23,964 nt of DNA, taken from NCBI GenBank assembly GCA_020025235.1, contig JAHHSL010000030.1, positions 1-23,964 on the forward strand, given 5' to 3'. The position numbers were made by a program, and so were the translations under genes. The notes below the pieces were generated by a model. It searched no databases. It was not told the origin of the DNA and saw nothing but the letters and a program-made list of their open reading frames with translations. This stretch comes from Ruthenibacterium sp. (GTDB taxonomy: Bacteria > Bacillota > Clostridia > Oscillospirales > Ruminococcaceae). Each line of letters begins with the position of its first letter. The first letter of the stretch is position 1. Positions 15,441-22,607 of the stretch are shown here, piece after piece.

Positions 15441-16055
15441 GTGTTTACATGTACATTACGGAAGGGCGGGCTGCGGCGCGCGGCGGTCGTCGCGCTGTGC
15501 GGGGTGATCCTGGCGGGGGCGGCGGCAGGCGTCGGGGCGGCGCGCAGCGGGATGCAGGCGGTGGAAACTGCGGCGCAGACAGCCGGGAAACAGCAGATCA
15601 CCGGCGCACAGGACGTGGCTGTGTTTTTGCAGGGCTACGGGGTGCAGGCCGATCCTTCGACAGCGACGGTGAACGAGGTGCGCGTGCCGCGCAAATGGGA
15701 TGCGGATTTCAAGGCGTTCAACGAGGTGATCCGCGAAAGCGGGCTGGATCTTTCGCGCATCAAAAACAAAAAGGCGGACAAATGGATGCTGCAGGTGCCT
15801 TCCCGCTCGACAGAGCAGCAGAAATGCTGGGCTGTGGTGCTGGTGTATAAAAAAGAGCCGCGCGGGGCGTATCTGCTGCAAAAGCCCTCGGGCGAGGTGC
15901 TGCCATTGAAGGAGGCCGCCGACACAAGCCTTGCGCTGACGGATGAGGAGATCCGTGCGAACGCTTCGTTCGGTTCGCAGCTGGAAGAACAGGCGCCGGT
16001 GGAGCAGATCGCGCAGACGCAGGACGGGGACGGTGCGGGGTTCCCGACGGACTGA
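15441..16055 (+). CDS. DUF4830-domain secreted or membrane-anchored protein
   Basis: 204 residues. A basic start is followed by a hydrophobic segment (about 13-36, AAVVALCGVILAGAAAG), probably a signal anchor. The region from about 55 to 155 (VAVFLQGYGVQADPSTATVNEVRVPRKWDADFKAFNEVIRESGLDLS and on to the Leu-Gln-Lys-Pro-Ser-Gly-Glu stretch), judged from memory of the family, matches DUF4830, found in Clostridia next to a transmembrane segment. Function is unknown. The start is a GTG at 15441, set by a very strong AAGGAGGG eight bases upstream; no in-frame ATG is close. The C-terminal 40 residues are acidic and Gln-rich. It ends before a terminator and is the only gene of its transcript. Confidence 0.75.
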   Translation: MFTCTLRKGGLRRAAVVALCGVILAGAAAGVGAARSGMQAVETAAQTAGKQQITGAQDVAVFLQGYGVQADPSTATVNEVRVPRKWDADFKAFNEVIRESGLDLSRIKNKKADKWMLQVPSRSTEQQKCWAVVLVYKKEPRGAYLLQKPSGEVLPLKEAADTSLALTDEEIRANASFGSQLEEQAPVEQIAQTQDGDGAGFPTD

Positions 16056-16073
16056 TTTTCGGAGGATAAAGCA

Positions 16074-16115
16074 AAAAAGACCGAAGCGGAAGGATTGTCC
16101 GTTTCGGTCTTTTTG
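16074..16115 (+). terminator. Intrinsic terminator of the DUF4830 gene
   Basis: AAAAAGACCGAAGCGGA pairs with TCCGTTTCGGTCTTTTT with one G-U pair around a 7-base loop. The promoter of the next gene is embedded in its right half. Confidence 0.92.
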
Positions 16116-16124
16116 TGGTACAAT
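16095..16124 (+). promoter_or_regulatory. Probable promoter of the pseudouridine synthase gene, inside the terminator
   Basis: TTGTCC (16095-16100) and TACAAT (16119-16124) are 18 bp apart with an extended TGG before the -10 (16116-16118). The -35 lies in the terminator loop and descending arm. The start codon is about 34 bp downstream. Confidence 0.55.
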
Positions 16125-16158
16125 ACAGATAAAATCCGATCGATAAGGGGGACATGCG

Positions 16159-16872
16159 TTGCGCCTTGATAAATTTGTGTCGCAGGCTGCGGGACAAAGC
16201 CGTTCCGATGCGCGAAAAGCGATCCAGAAAGGACTGTGCTGCGTGAACGGCACGGTATGCCGCAAAGCGGATGCACAGGTGGAAGCGGATGCGTCCGTGA
16301 CGCTCGGCGGCAGGCCGCTGTCCGTGCAGCAGTATGTGTACATCATGCTCGACAAGCCCAAGGGCGTCGTCAGCGCTTCGACGGACGCACGGGACGTCAC
16401 GGTGGTGGAGCTTGTGGGCAAAAACTACCCGCGCCGCAGTCTGTTCCCCGCAGGACGGCTGGATAAGCAGAGCACGGGCTTTGTGCTGGTGACGGACGAC
16501 GGGGTGTTTGCGCACGAGATCCTTGCGCCCAAGCGCCATGTGGCGAAAACCTATGAGGTGATGCTGGACACGCCTTTGACACAGGCGATGATCGACGGCT
16601 TTGCAAAGGGCGTCGTGCTTTCCGACGGCACGCGGCTTGCCCCGGCGGAATTGTCTGCGGGCGGCGAAGGCCCGTGCAGCGCGCACGTTGTGCTGCATCA
16701 GGGCGTGTATCATCAGATCAAGCGCATGTTCGGCGTGTATGATGCGGGCGTCAACGAGCTGCGGCGCACCGCGATCGGGGGGCTGCAGCTGGACGGATCG
16801 CTCGGTGCGGGCGGCTTTCGGGAGCTTACACAGCAGGAAGTGGAAAAGATCAGACAGGAAAGCGGACTGTAA
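16159..16872 (+). CDS. RsuA/RluB-family rRNA pseudouridine synthase
   Basis: 237 residues. Residues 1-48 form an S4 RNA-binding domain (RLDKFVSQAAGQSRSDARKAI), followed by the catalytic domain with YVYIMLDKPKGVVSA and the hallmark AGRLDKQSTG, where Asp102 is the catalytic aspartate. VYHQIKRMFGVYDAGVNELRR near the C-terminus is typical of the RsuA group. Members isomerise a single uridine in 16S or 23S rRNA; the overall length and start suit the 16S U516 enzyme, but RluB/RluE specificity cannot be excluded without alignment. The start codon is TTG at 16159, with AGGGGGA about 8 bases upstream; an ATG at 16154 is out of frame. Confidence 0.92.
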   Translation: MRLDKFVSQAAGQSRSDARKAIQKGLCCVNGTVCRKADAQVEADASVTLGGRPLSVQQYVYIMLDKPKGVVSASTDARDVTVVELVGKNYPRRSLFPAGRLDKQSTGFVLVTDDGVFAHEILAPKRHVAKTYEVMLDTPLTQAMIDGFAKGVVLSDGTRLAPAELSAGGEGPCSAHVVLHQGVYHQIKRMFGVYDAGVNELRRTAIGGLQLDGSLGAGGFRELTQQEVEKIRQESGL

Positions 16873-16975
16873 AAAAATGGGAAAATGCTCCGGATTCATG
16901 CTATTCACACTTTTTTGACGAAATTTTCACACAAAAAAGCTATGATTATACATGGATTTTGCGTCCCGCTCCCAA

Positions 16976-17040
16976 TTTACACAATAAATTGCCTTTTAAT
17001 TTGTTGAAATATGTTGCAAAAGACAGAAACATTGTGTAAA
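16976..17040 (+). repeat. Inverted repeat in the promoter region of the PucR-type regulator
   Basis: TTTACACAAT (16976-16985) is the exact inverse of ATTGTGTAAA (17031-17040), with 45 bp between. The right arm overlaps the -10 hexamer. A further CACAAT lies at 17075-17080, and TTCACAC occurs twice upstream (16904-16910 and 16926-16932), 22 bp apart. The arrangement suggests operator sites. Confidence 0.5.
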
Positions 17041-17042
17041 AT
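17014..17042 (+). promoter_or_regulatory. Sigma-A promoter of the regulator and FtsEX block
   Basis: TTGCAA (17014-17019) and TAAAAT (17037-17042) have a 17-bp spacer. A second -10-like TATAAT occurs at 17069-17074 with no good -35. The whole gap 16873-17124 is AT-rich against its surroundings. Confidence 0.65.
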
Positions 17043-17124
17043 AGAGACGAAAGCGACAGCTAATTGTCTATAATCACAATGATACATGCGCGCAGCGCAG
17101 TTACGAGAAAGGGAAACGGGTATT

Positions 17125-18210
17125 ATGGCAAACAGAATTTTTCAGGGCGTTGTCTATCAGATGAAAGAAGCGATCGATCGAATGGTGGGCGTTGTCGATG
17201 AAACAGGCACGATCATTGCCAGCTCTGACCTCAACCGCATCGGCGAGGTGCGCGAGGGCATTGCGGCAGACCGCCTGACGGCGGGGGATGCCTTTGTGCG
17301 CGATGGATACACCTATCATCTTTTCAGCTCGAATAAGCGCAACGATTATGCGGTAATGGTCGAAGGCAGCGACGACCCTGCTGCGCATTATGCGGCGCTG
17401 CTTGCAATCAGCATGCAGAACATCAAGCAGTATCACGACGAAAAATTCGATAAGGCAAACTTCATTAAAAATGTCGTGCTGGATAACATCCTGCCCGGCG
17501 ATATCTATGCCAAGGCGCGGGAGCTGCATTTTGCAACCGACGTTTCCCGTGTCGTGCTGCTTATCCGCGTCAATCAGGGCGCCGATATTTCGGCGTATGA
17601 CGTCGTAAGCGGCCTGTTCCCCGATAAGCAGAAGGACTTTGTGTTCAACATCAGCGAAAACGACACCGTGCTCGTCAAAGAGATCAAGCGCGGCATCGCA
17701 CAGCATGATATCGAAAAGCTTGCCGCAAGCATTGTCGATACGCTCAGCGGCGAGCATTATATCAAAGCCACGGTCGGCATCGGCACGCCGATCGCAAACG
17801 TCAAGGATCTGGCGCAGAGCTTTAAGGAAGCACAGATCGCAATGGAAGTCGGCAAGGTGTTCGATACCGAACAGGCGGTCGTCAGCTACGATCATCTGGG
17901 CATCGCGCGCCTGATCTATCAGCTGCCGACAACGCTGTGCGAAATGTTCCTGAAAGAAGTGTTCAAGCAGGGCGGCATCGAAAGCCTGGATTCCGAAACC
18001 CTGTTCACGATCCAGCGCTTCTTTGAAAACAACCTGAATGTTTCCGAAACAAGCCGCGGCCTGTTCGTACACCGCAACACGCTGGTGTACCGTCTGGAAA
18101 AGATCAAAAAGCTTACAGGGCTCGACCTTCGTGAATTTGACGACGCGATCGTGTTCAAGGTCGCGCTGATGGTCAAGAAATACCTCAACTCCAATCCCGC
18201 AAAGTACTAA
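17125..18210 (+). CDS. PucR/CdaR-type transcriptional regulator
   Basis: 361 residues. The N-terminal third (RIFQGVVYQMKEAIDRMVGVVDETGTIIASSD) resembles the putative sugar-diacid recognition domain of CdaR proteins; the middle resembles the degenerate GGDEF-like region of the PucR group. The C-terminus holds the PucR helix-turn-helix: LNVSETSRGLFVHRNTLVYRLEKIKKLTGLDL and a final DDAIVFKVALMV. It is therefore a DNA-binding regulator with an unknown effector. The start is the ATG at 17125 after AAAGGGAAACGGG; an open frame begins 13 codons earlier. No sugar-diacid (glucarate, glycerate) genes are near. Its place upstream of ftsEX on the same strand suggests a cell-envelope or global role, and the inverted repeat at its promoter suggests autoregulation. 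Both are inferences. Confidence 0.88.
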   Translation: MANRIFQGVVYQMKEAIDRMVGVVDETGTIIASSDLNRIGEVREGIAADRLTAGDAFVRDGYTYHLFSSNKRNDYAVMVEGSDDPAAHYAALLAISMQNIKQYHDEKFDKANFIKNVVLDNILPGDIYAKARELHFATDVSRVVLLIRVNQGADISAYDVVSGLFPDKQKDFVFNISENDTVLVKEIKRGIAQHDIEKLAASIVDTLSGEHYIKATVGIGTPIANVKDLAQSFKEAQIAMEVGKVFDTEQAVVSYDHLGIARLIYQLPTTLCEMFLKEVFKQGGIESLDSETLFTIQRFFENNLNVSETSRGLFVHRNTLVYRLEKIKKLTGLDLREFDDAIVFKVALMVKKYLNSNPAKY

Positions 18211-18224
18211 AAGCGAAAATAATG

Positions 18225-18264
18225 CCGCTGCGGTGCAGTTCGGTTGCCGCAGCGGTGAATTTTT
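18225..18264 (+). terminator. Hairpin after the PucR-type regulator
   Basis: A perfect 9-bp GC-rich stem (18225-18233 with 18247-18255) is followed by TGAATTTTT. It is a probable terminator or partial terminator. Confidence 0.6.
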
Positions 18265-18272
18265 AGCGACAG

Positions 18273-18291
18273 AAAGGGCGAAGCCCTTTTT
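18273..18291 (+). terminator. Short hairpin with T run directly before the ftsE ribosome binding site
   Basis: AAAGGGC-GAA-GCCCTTT plus two more T residues ends 4 bases before AGGAG. It has terminator form and could act as an attenuator, or influence ftsE translation. Confidence 0.5.
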
Positions 18292-18305
18292 CACAGGAGA
18301 GCAAT

Positions 18306-19031
18306 ATGGAAGCGAATGAAATCATCCGTTTTGAAAATGTCAAAAAGATCTATACGGGCCTTGATTCCAAAAGCAAGGATATCGTGGCCCTGCAGAACGT
18401 AAATCTTTCCATCAACAAGGGGGAATTCGTCTTCGTTCTGGGACATTCCGGCGCGGGGAAAAGCACTTTCCTGAAGCTGATCCTCCGTGAGGAGGTAGCG
18501 ACGGAAGGGCGCGTGATCGTAAACGGGCGGGATCTGTCCAAGATCCGCCAGCGCGAGATCCCGTATCTGCGCCGCGGCATGGGCGTTGTGTTCCAGGATT
18601 TCCGTCTGATCCCGAATATGACGGCATACGAAAACGTGGCGTTTGCCATGCGCGTGACGAATATCCCGGAAAAGCAGATCAAGCGCCGCGTTCCGTACGC
18701 ACTGAACCTTGTGGGGCTTGCGGGCAAGGCGCGCAGCCTTCCGCAGGAACTTTCGGGCGGCGAGCAGCAGCGCATCGCACTTGCGCGCGCCGTGGTGCAT
18801 TCCCCGCCCATTATCATTGCAGACGAGCCGACCGGAAACATCGATCCGGAGCTGAGTGTGGAAATCATGGAGCTTTTGCAGGCAATCAACAGCCTTGGAA
18901 CAACGGTTGTTGTGGTTACGCACGAACATGACCTTGCAGCACGCTTCCACAAGCGGACGATCACCATTGACCATGGCGAAGTGATCGACGATGGCCTTAC
19001 AAGACTGGAAGAGGAGGAGGAAGCGTTCTGA
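18306..19031 (+). CDS. ftsE: Cell division ATP-binding protein FtsE
   Basis: 241 residues. Walker A GHSGAGKST is at 46-54, the Q-loop and FtsE-type FQDFRLIPNMTAYENVAFAM at 96-115, signature LSGGE at 149-153 and Walker B IIIADEPTGNID from 169. FtsE pairs with FtsX as an ABC system that does not transport but transmits ATP-driven movement to a peptidoglycan hydrolase or its activator at the septum. The ATG follows AGGAG. Its stop overlaps the ftsX start by one base (TGATG), so the two are translationally coupled. The M23 and S41 genes follow in the same operon. The C-terminal acidic tail (LEEEEEAF) overlaps the Shine-Dalgarno of ftsX. Confidence 0.97.
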   Translation: MEANEIIRFENVKKIYTGLDSKSKDIVALQNVNLSINKGEFVFVLGHSGAGKSTFLKLILREEVATEGRVIVNGRDLSKIRQREIPYLRRGMGVVFQDFRLIPNMTAYENVAFAMRVTNIPEKQIKRRVPYALNLVGLAGKARSLPQELSGGEQQRIALARAVVHSPPIIIADEPTGNIDPELSVEIMELLQAINSLGTTVVVVTHEHDLAARFHKRTITIDHGEVIDDGLTRLEEEEEAF

Positions 19032-19993
19032 TGAAATGGTCGAGTTTTCGCTACCTTGTAAAGCAGGGCTGGCATAATATGATTTTCAACCGGCTGATGT
19101 CGCTTGCCTCGGTCGGCGTGCTGACGGCATGCCTTGTCATCACCGGCACCGCTGTGCTCCTTTCGGAAAATGTGGGCCGCTATGTGGATTATCTGGAAAC
19201 ACTCAACGAGATCGTTTTCTTTATTGACGATAATGTGTCCGACGAAAAAATCGAAGAGATGAAATCGAAAATCTCCGGACAGGAAAATGTTTCGGAATGT
19301 CTGTTCATCCCGAAATCCGCCGCGGTTGAGGAAATGCGCGATCAGCTGGGCGAATACAGCGATATCATGGACGAATATGCCGGCGAAGGCAATGAAAACA
19401 ATCCGCTGCCCGCATCCTTCCGCGTTTCCGTAAAGGACGTCGCAAGACTTTCGGAAACCGTGAATACCGTAAGCGAACTGGGCGCCTACACCGCCGAGGA
19501 CGAAGAGGGCAATGCGGTGGAGCAGAACGTCTTTTATAAGGTGAGCAGTCCGTCGGAGCTTTCCGATACGCTTGTCAGTCTGCGGCGCATCGTCAGCTAT
19601 ATCGGCAGCGGGCTTGTGCTCATTCTGGGCGTCGTGAGCATCGTTGTCATCGGAAACACCATCCGCCTTACGGTGTTCGCGCGCCGCAAGGATATCAATA
19701 TCATGAAGTTCGTCGGTGCGACCAATGCGTTCATCCGGCTGCCGTTCTTTGTGGAGGGCATGACCGTCGGCGCAATTTCCGGCCTTTTGGCATCCGGGAT
19801 CGTCATCGGCATTTATTATGGCATCGAACAGGCGCTTTTAAGCCCCGAAGCCATGTGGCTGAGCGAATTTACGCGCTGCATCGTGCCGTTTGAAATGGTC
19901 ATCAAGCCGATCATGAGCGGATTTATCCTGTTCGGCATTGTGATCGGCGGCATCGGCTGTGCGATGAGTATTCGCAAGCATCTGAAGGTTTAA
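19031..19993 (+). CDS. ftsX: Cell division permease-like protein FtsX
   Basis: 320 residues with the FtsX layout: cytoplasmic N-terminus (FRYLVKQGWHNMIFNRLMSLASVG), membrane segment about 20-44, large extracellular domain about 45-190, and three more membrane segments near 195-220, 240-265 and 290-315. The extracellular domain is the part known to bind the murein hydrolase or its adaptor. The conserved IRLTVFARRKDINIMKFVGATNAFIRLPFFVEG between the second and third segments is the family hallmark. It is coupled to ftsE by a one-base overlap and is followed 25 bp later by a coiled-coil M23 protein, its likely partner. Confidence 0.97.
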   Translation: MKWSSFRYLVKQGWHNMIFNRLMSLASVGVLTACLVITGTAVLLSENVGRYVDYLETLNEIVFFIDDNVSDEKIEEMKSKISGQENVSECLFIPKSAAVEEMRDQLGEYSDIMDEYAGEGNENNPLPASFRVSVKDVARLSETVNTVSELGAYTAEDEEGNAVEQNVFYKVSSPSELSDTLVSLRRIVSYIGSGLVLILGVVSIVVIGNTIRLTVFARRKDINIMKFVGATNAFIRLPFFVEGMTVGAISGLLASGIVIGIYYGIEQALLSPEAMWLSEFTRCIVPFEMVIKPIMSGFILFGIVIGGIGCAMSIRKHLKV

Positions 19994-20018
19994 GCGTTTA
20001 CACACGGAGGATTGGTTT

Positions 20019-21176
20019 ATGGAAAAACATAAAAAGCTTATTCGCGTTGTATGCATGCTGCTTGCCGTTATGATGATCGCAACGCTCGGCCTGCCGCTGA
20101 TGTTTGCACACGCAGAATCGCCGGCGGAAAAGCTGGAGCGCCTGCGCAAGGAGCTGGAAGCCATTAAATCGGATATCAGCGCAACGCAGGGCAAAAAGGA
20201 AAAGCTGGAGCAGACAAAACAGTATTATTATGCACAGGCAAACAACCTGAAGGCGCAGCTGGCTGCGATCAAAGAGGACATTGAATCGAAAAAGCTGTCG
20301 ATTGAAGAGAAAAACGCAGAAGTCGCGGAAAAAGCCGCAAGCGTTGAGTATAATAAAGAAATGTTCGAGCAGCGTCTGCGCAGCATGTATGAGATGAGCC
20401 GTCAGTCGAACCTTGCAATCCTGCTGGGCATCGACGACCCTTCCGGCATGCTGGTGTTTGCCGAAAACCTGCAGCGCATCTCGCAGCATGATTCAGAGCT
20501 TGTGCGCCGTCTGGGCGAAGAAAAAGTGGAGCTGGAAGCACAGCGCGATGAACTGGACGCCCAGCTGGCAGAGCTTTCCGCACGCGAAGCAGATCTGAAC
20601 AATACCGCGGCGCAGTATTCCGCTGCGATCCAGCAGGCAGACGCCAGCATCACCAAGGCCGAAGCGGACATCGCCGCGCAGACCGAGGCCGAAGCCGAAA
20701 AGCAAAAGCAGTATGAGCAGGCACAGCGCGAATGGGCGGAATGGGTAAAGGCCGAGCATGTCGATTTCGAGTACAACGACAAGGGCTTTGCCTGGCCGAT
20801 CCCCGGCTATACGCGCCTTTCGTCCGATTTCGGCACGGTGCGTGTCATTTACGGCAAGGTGGACGTGCACCGCGGCATGGATATCCCCGCACCGGCCGGT
20901 ACGCCGATCTATGCGGCGGCGGATGGCGTCGTCAGCACGAACAACCACTGGTCTTACGGCATTTCGGTCAAGATCAGCCACGGTTCGGGGCTTGCCACCA
21001 TTTACGGGCATATGTCCAGCCGCGTCGTAAATTCCGGCGACGCCGTGGTACAGGGACAGCTGATCGGATACGTCGGCTCCACGGGCAATTCCACGGGCAA
21101 CCATTTGCACTTTGAAACCAATAAAAACGGTGTGCCCGTCAGCTCGCGTCCGTATCTTGGCCCGCCCTGGGCTTAA
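20019..21176 (+). CDS. Coiled-coil M23 (LytM) peptidoglycan hydrolase, likely FtsEX partner
   Basis: 385 residues. A signal peptide (about 1-32, ending AHA before ESPAEK) is followed by a long Lys/Glu/Ala/Gln coiled coil (about 33-240) and a C-terminal LytM domain (about 250-380). The zinc ligands and catalytic His are all present: His284 and Asp288 in HRGMD, His331 in YGHMS and His364 in HLHFE. So it should be an active endopeptidase, unlike E. coli EnvC, whose LytM domain is degenerate. The coiled-coil plus hydrolase architecture parallels EnvC and pneumococcal PcsB, both gated by FtsEX; position 25 bp after ftsX supports that role. It would act on septal peptidoglycan outside the membrane. 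The ATG follows CGGAGG. Confidence 0.93.
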   Translation: MEKHKKLIRVVCMLLAVMMIATLGLPLMFAHAESPAEKLERLRKELEAIKSDISATQGKKEKLEQTKQYYYAQANNLKAQLAAIKEDIESKKLSIEEKNAEVAEKAASVEYNKEMFEQRLRSMYEMSRQSNLAILLGIDDPSGMLVFAENLQRISQHDSELVRRLGEEKVELEAQRDELDAQLAELSAREADLNNTAAQYSAAIQQADASITKAEADIAAQTEAEAEKQKQYEQAQREWAEWVKAEHVDFEYNDKGFAWPIPGYTRLSSDFGTVRVIYGKVDVHRGMDIPAPAGTPIYAAADGVVSTNNHWSYGISVKISHGSGLATIYGHMSSRVVNSGDAVVQGQLIGYVGSTGNSTGNHLHFETNKNGVPVSSRPYLGPPWA

Positions 21177-21201
21177 GCATCTGGGAAAGTGAGATAAAGG
21201 T

Positions 21202-22503
21202 ATGAATAAAAAAATCACAGTAAACCTTGCTGTTGCCATTGCAATTATCGCAATGACGGTTACGTTTGTTGTGACGATGATCCTGAGCATGCAGATGTTC
21301 AATCATACGGTCAGCAGTGTCCGTGAAAAAGAAATCATGTACAACAAGCTTTCGGAGATGGATAAAAGCGCCCGCGCCGATTATTACGGCGAGATCGTGG
21401 ATGAAACGCTTTATGATTACATCGCCGCAGGCTACGTCACCGGCATGGGGGATAAGGAGGCGCGCTATTACACCGCACGCCAGTATCTGGATTACCTCAA
21501 CCGCCAGAACGGCGTCGTTATGGGCGTCGGCACGGACGTCATCAAAGACGCAAACGGATATGCGCGGATCATCAAGGTGTACCCCAACAGTGCAGCTGAC
21601 GAATCCGGTCTGGAAAAAGACTGGTTCATCACAAAAATCGGGGAAGCCGACGTCAAGCCGCTGTCGATCAGCCAGATCAACAGCCGTCTTATGGGTGAAT
21701 CCGGCACGATCGTTCAGCTTACGGTCGTGAATGCCACGGGCGAAAATGAGCATGTGGTAGAGATCCAGCGCCATGAATTCGACCTTCCCTCCGTGGAAGG
21801 CGTTGTCCCCGAGGGAACGACGACAGCGTATTTTAAGGTGAATCTGTTCAATTCCCGCACGGTGGATGAGATCAAGGCATACCTTGCCCGCTGGGAAGAG
21901 GAAAACGTCCCGGTGGAAGGTCTGATCTTCGACGTGCGGAATAATCCGGGAACCAACCTTTCCAGCACGATGCAGGTGATCGACTACCTGTGTCCGGTGG
22001 GGCCGATCGCAACCCGTCTGAATAAGGACGGCAGTGTCACCACGCTGGAAACCTCCGATGCAAACGAGGTGGAACTGCCGATCAACGTGATCGTCAACGG
22101 GAATACCGCGCATGCGGCGGAGCTGTTTGCGACGTCGATCCGCGAATTTGGCAAGGGCCGCATCATCGGCACGCGCACCGCAGGGCGCGGTACGATCCAG
22201 TGCCGTCCGGTGGCGCTTTCCGACGGCTCGGCGTTCTCGTATACCATCGGCATCCTGCAGAGCCGCGGCGGCACGACCTTCGACGGCACCGGCGTTACAC
22301 CGGATGTTGAGGTCGGCCTTTCGGCAGAACAGGAAGCGGATTTCTACCGTCTGGACGTGAACAGCGATCCGCAGATCCGCCGTGCGCTGGACGTTATGGA
22401 TACGCTGACCGGACGCAATACAATCGATGCAACGATCACGCCGAATACGGAAAGCACCGCACAGCCGGAAAGTGAAGCTGTGCAGGAGCCGGACGCGGAA
22501 TAA
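21202..22503 (+). CDS. S41/CtpA-like protein with substituted catalytic residues (predicted pseudoprotease)
   Basis: 433 residues. An N-terminal anchor (about 5-33) precedes a helical stretch, a PDZ domain (about 95-185, GVVMGVGTDV through NSAADESGLEKDWFITKIG) and an S41 core with the intact structural motif FDVRNNPG. Family members use a Ser-Lys dyad: Ser in TASAAE-type and Lys in FGKG-type motifs (Prc Ser430, Lys455, with Asp441 nearby). Here the motifs read NGNTAHAAELF and TAGRGTIQ, so the nucleophile is His304 (codon 22111-22113), the Lys is Arg329 (22186-22188) and the Asp position is Glu315. The 25-residue spacing of Prc is kept exactly, so the alignment is secure. It probably binds rather than cuts. 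The C-terminal tail is Thr/Glu/Pro-rich. Last gene of the FtsEX operon; a terminator follows. Confidence 0.9.
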   Translation: MNKKITVNLAVAIAIIAMTVTFVVTMILSMQMFNHTVSSVREKEIMYNKLSEMDKSARADYYGEIVDETLYDYIAAGYVTGMGDKEARYYTARQYLDYLNRQNGVVMGVGTDVIKDANGYARIIKVYPNSAADESGLEKDWFITKIGEADVKPLSISQINSRLMGESGTIVQLTVVNATGENEHVVEIQRHEFDLPSVEGVVPEGTTTAYFKVNLFNSRTVDEIKAYLARWEEENVPVEGLIFDVRNNPGTNLSSTMQVIDYLCPVGPIATRLNKDGSVTTLETSDANEVELPINVIVNGNTAHAAELFATSIREFGKGRIIGTRTAGRGTIQCRPVALSDGSAFSYTIGILQSRGGTTFDGTGVTPDVEVGLSAEQEADFYRLDVNSDPQIRRALDVMDTLTGRNTIDATITPNTESTAQPESEAVQEPDAE

Positions 22504-22547
22504 CATATGATAAACCGAACGATTCCGCCCTTTTGCGGGGGCGGGTG

Positions 22548-22581
22548 CACACCGTCCCCGAAAAAGGACGGTGTGTTTTTT
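22548..22581 (+). terminator. Terminator of the FtsEX operon
   Basis: A perfect 10-bp stem CACACCGTCC/GGACGGTGTG with an 8-base loop and six T residues. A smaller CCGCCC/GGGCGG hairpin precedes it (about 22526-22544). Confidence 0.92.
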
Positions 22582-22607
22582 CGCAGAAAAGAACAGGAGG
22601 TCCCAAA

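Noticed and set aside
22533..22607. ATG-like upstream start for RsmA giving 308 residues
   Set aside because: That extension spans the terminator hairpin at 22548-22581 and is not part of the family; the GTG at 22608 has a strong AGGAGG.
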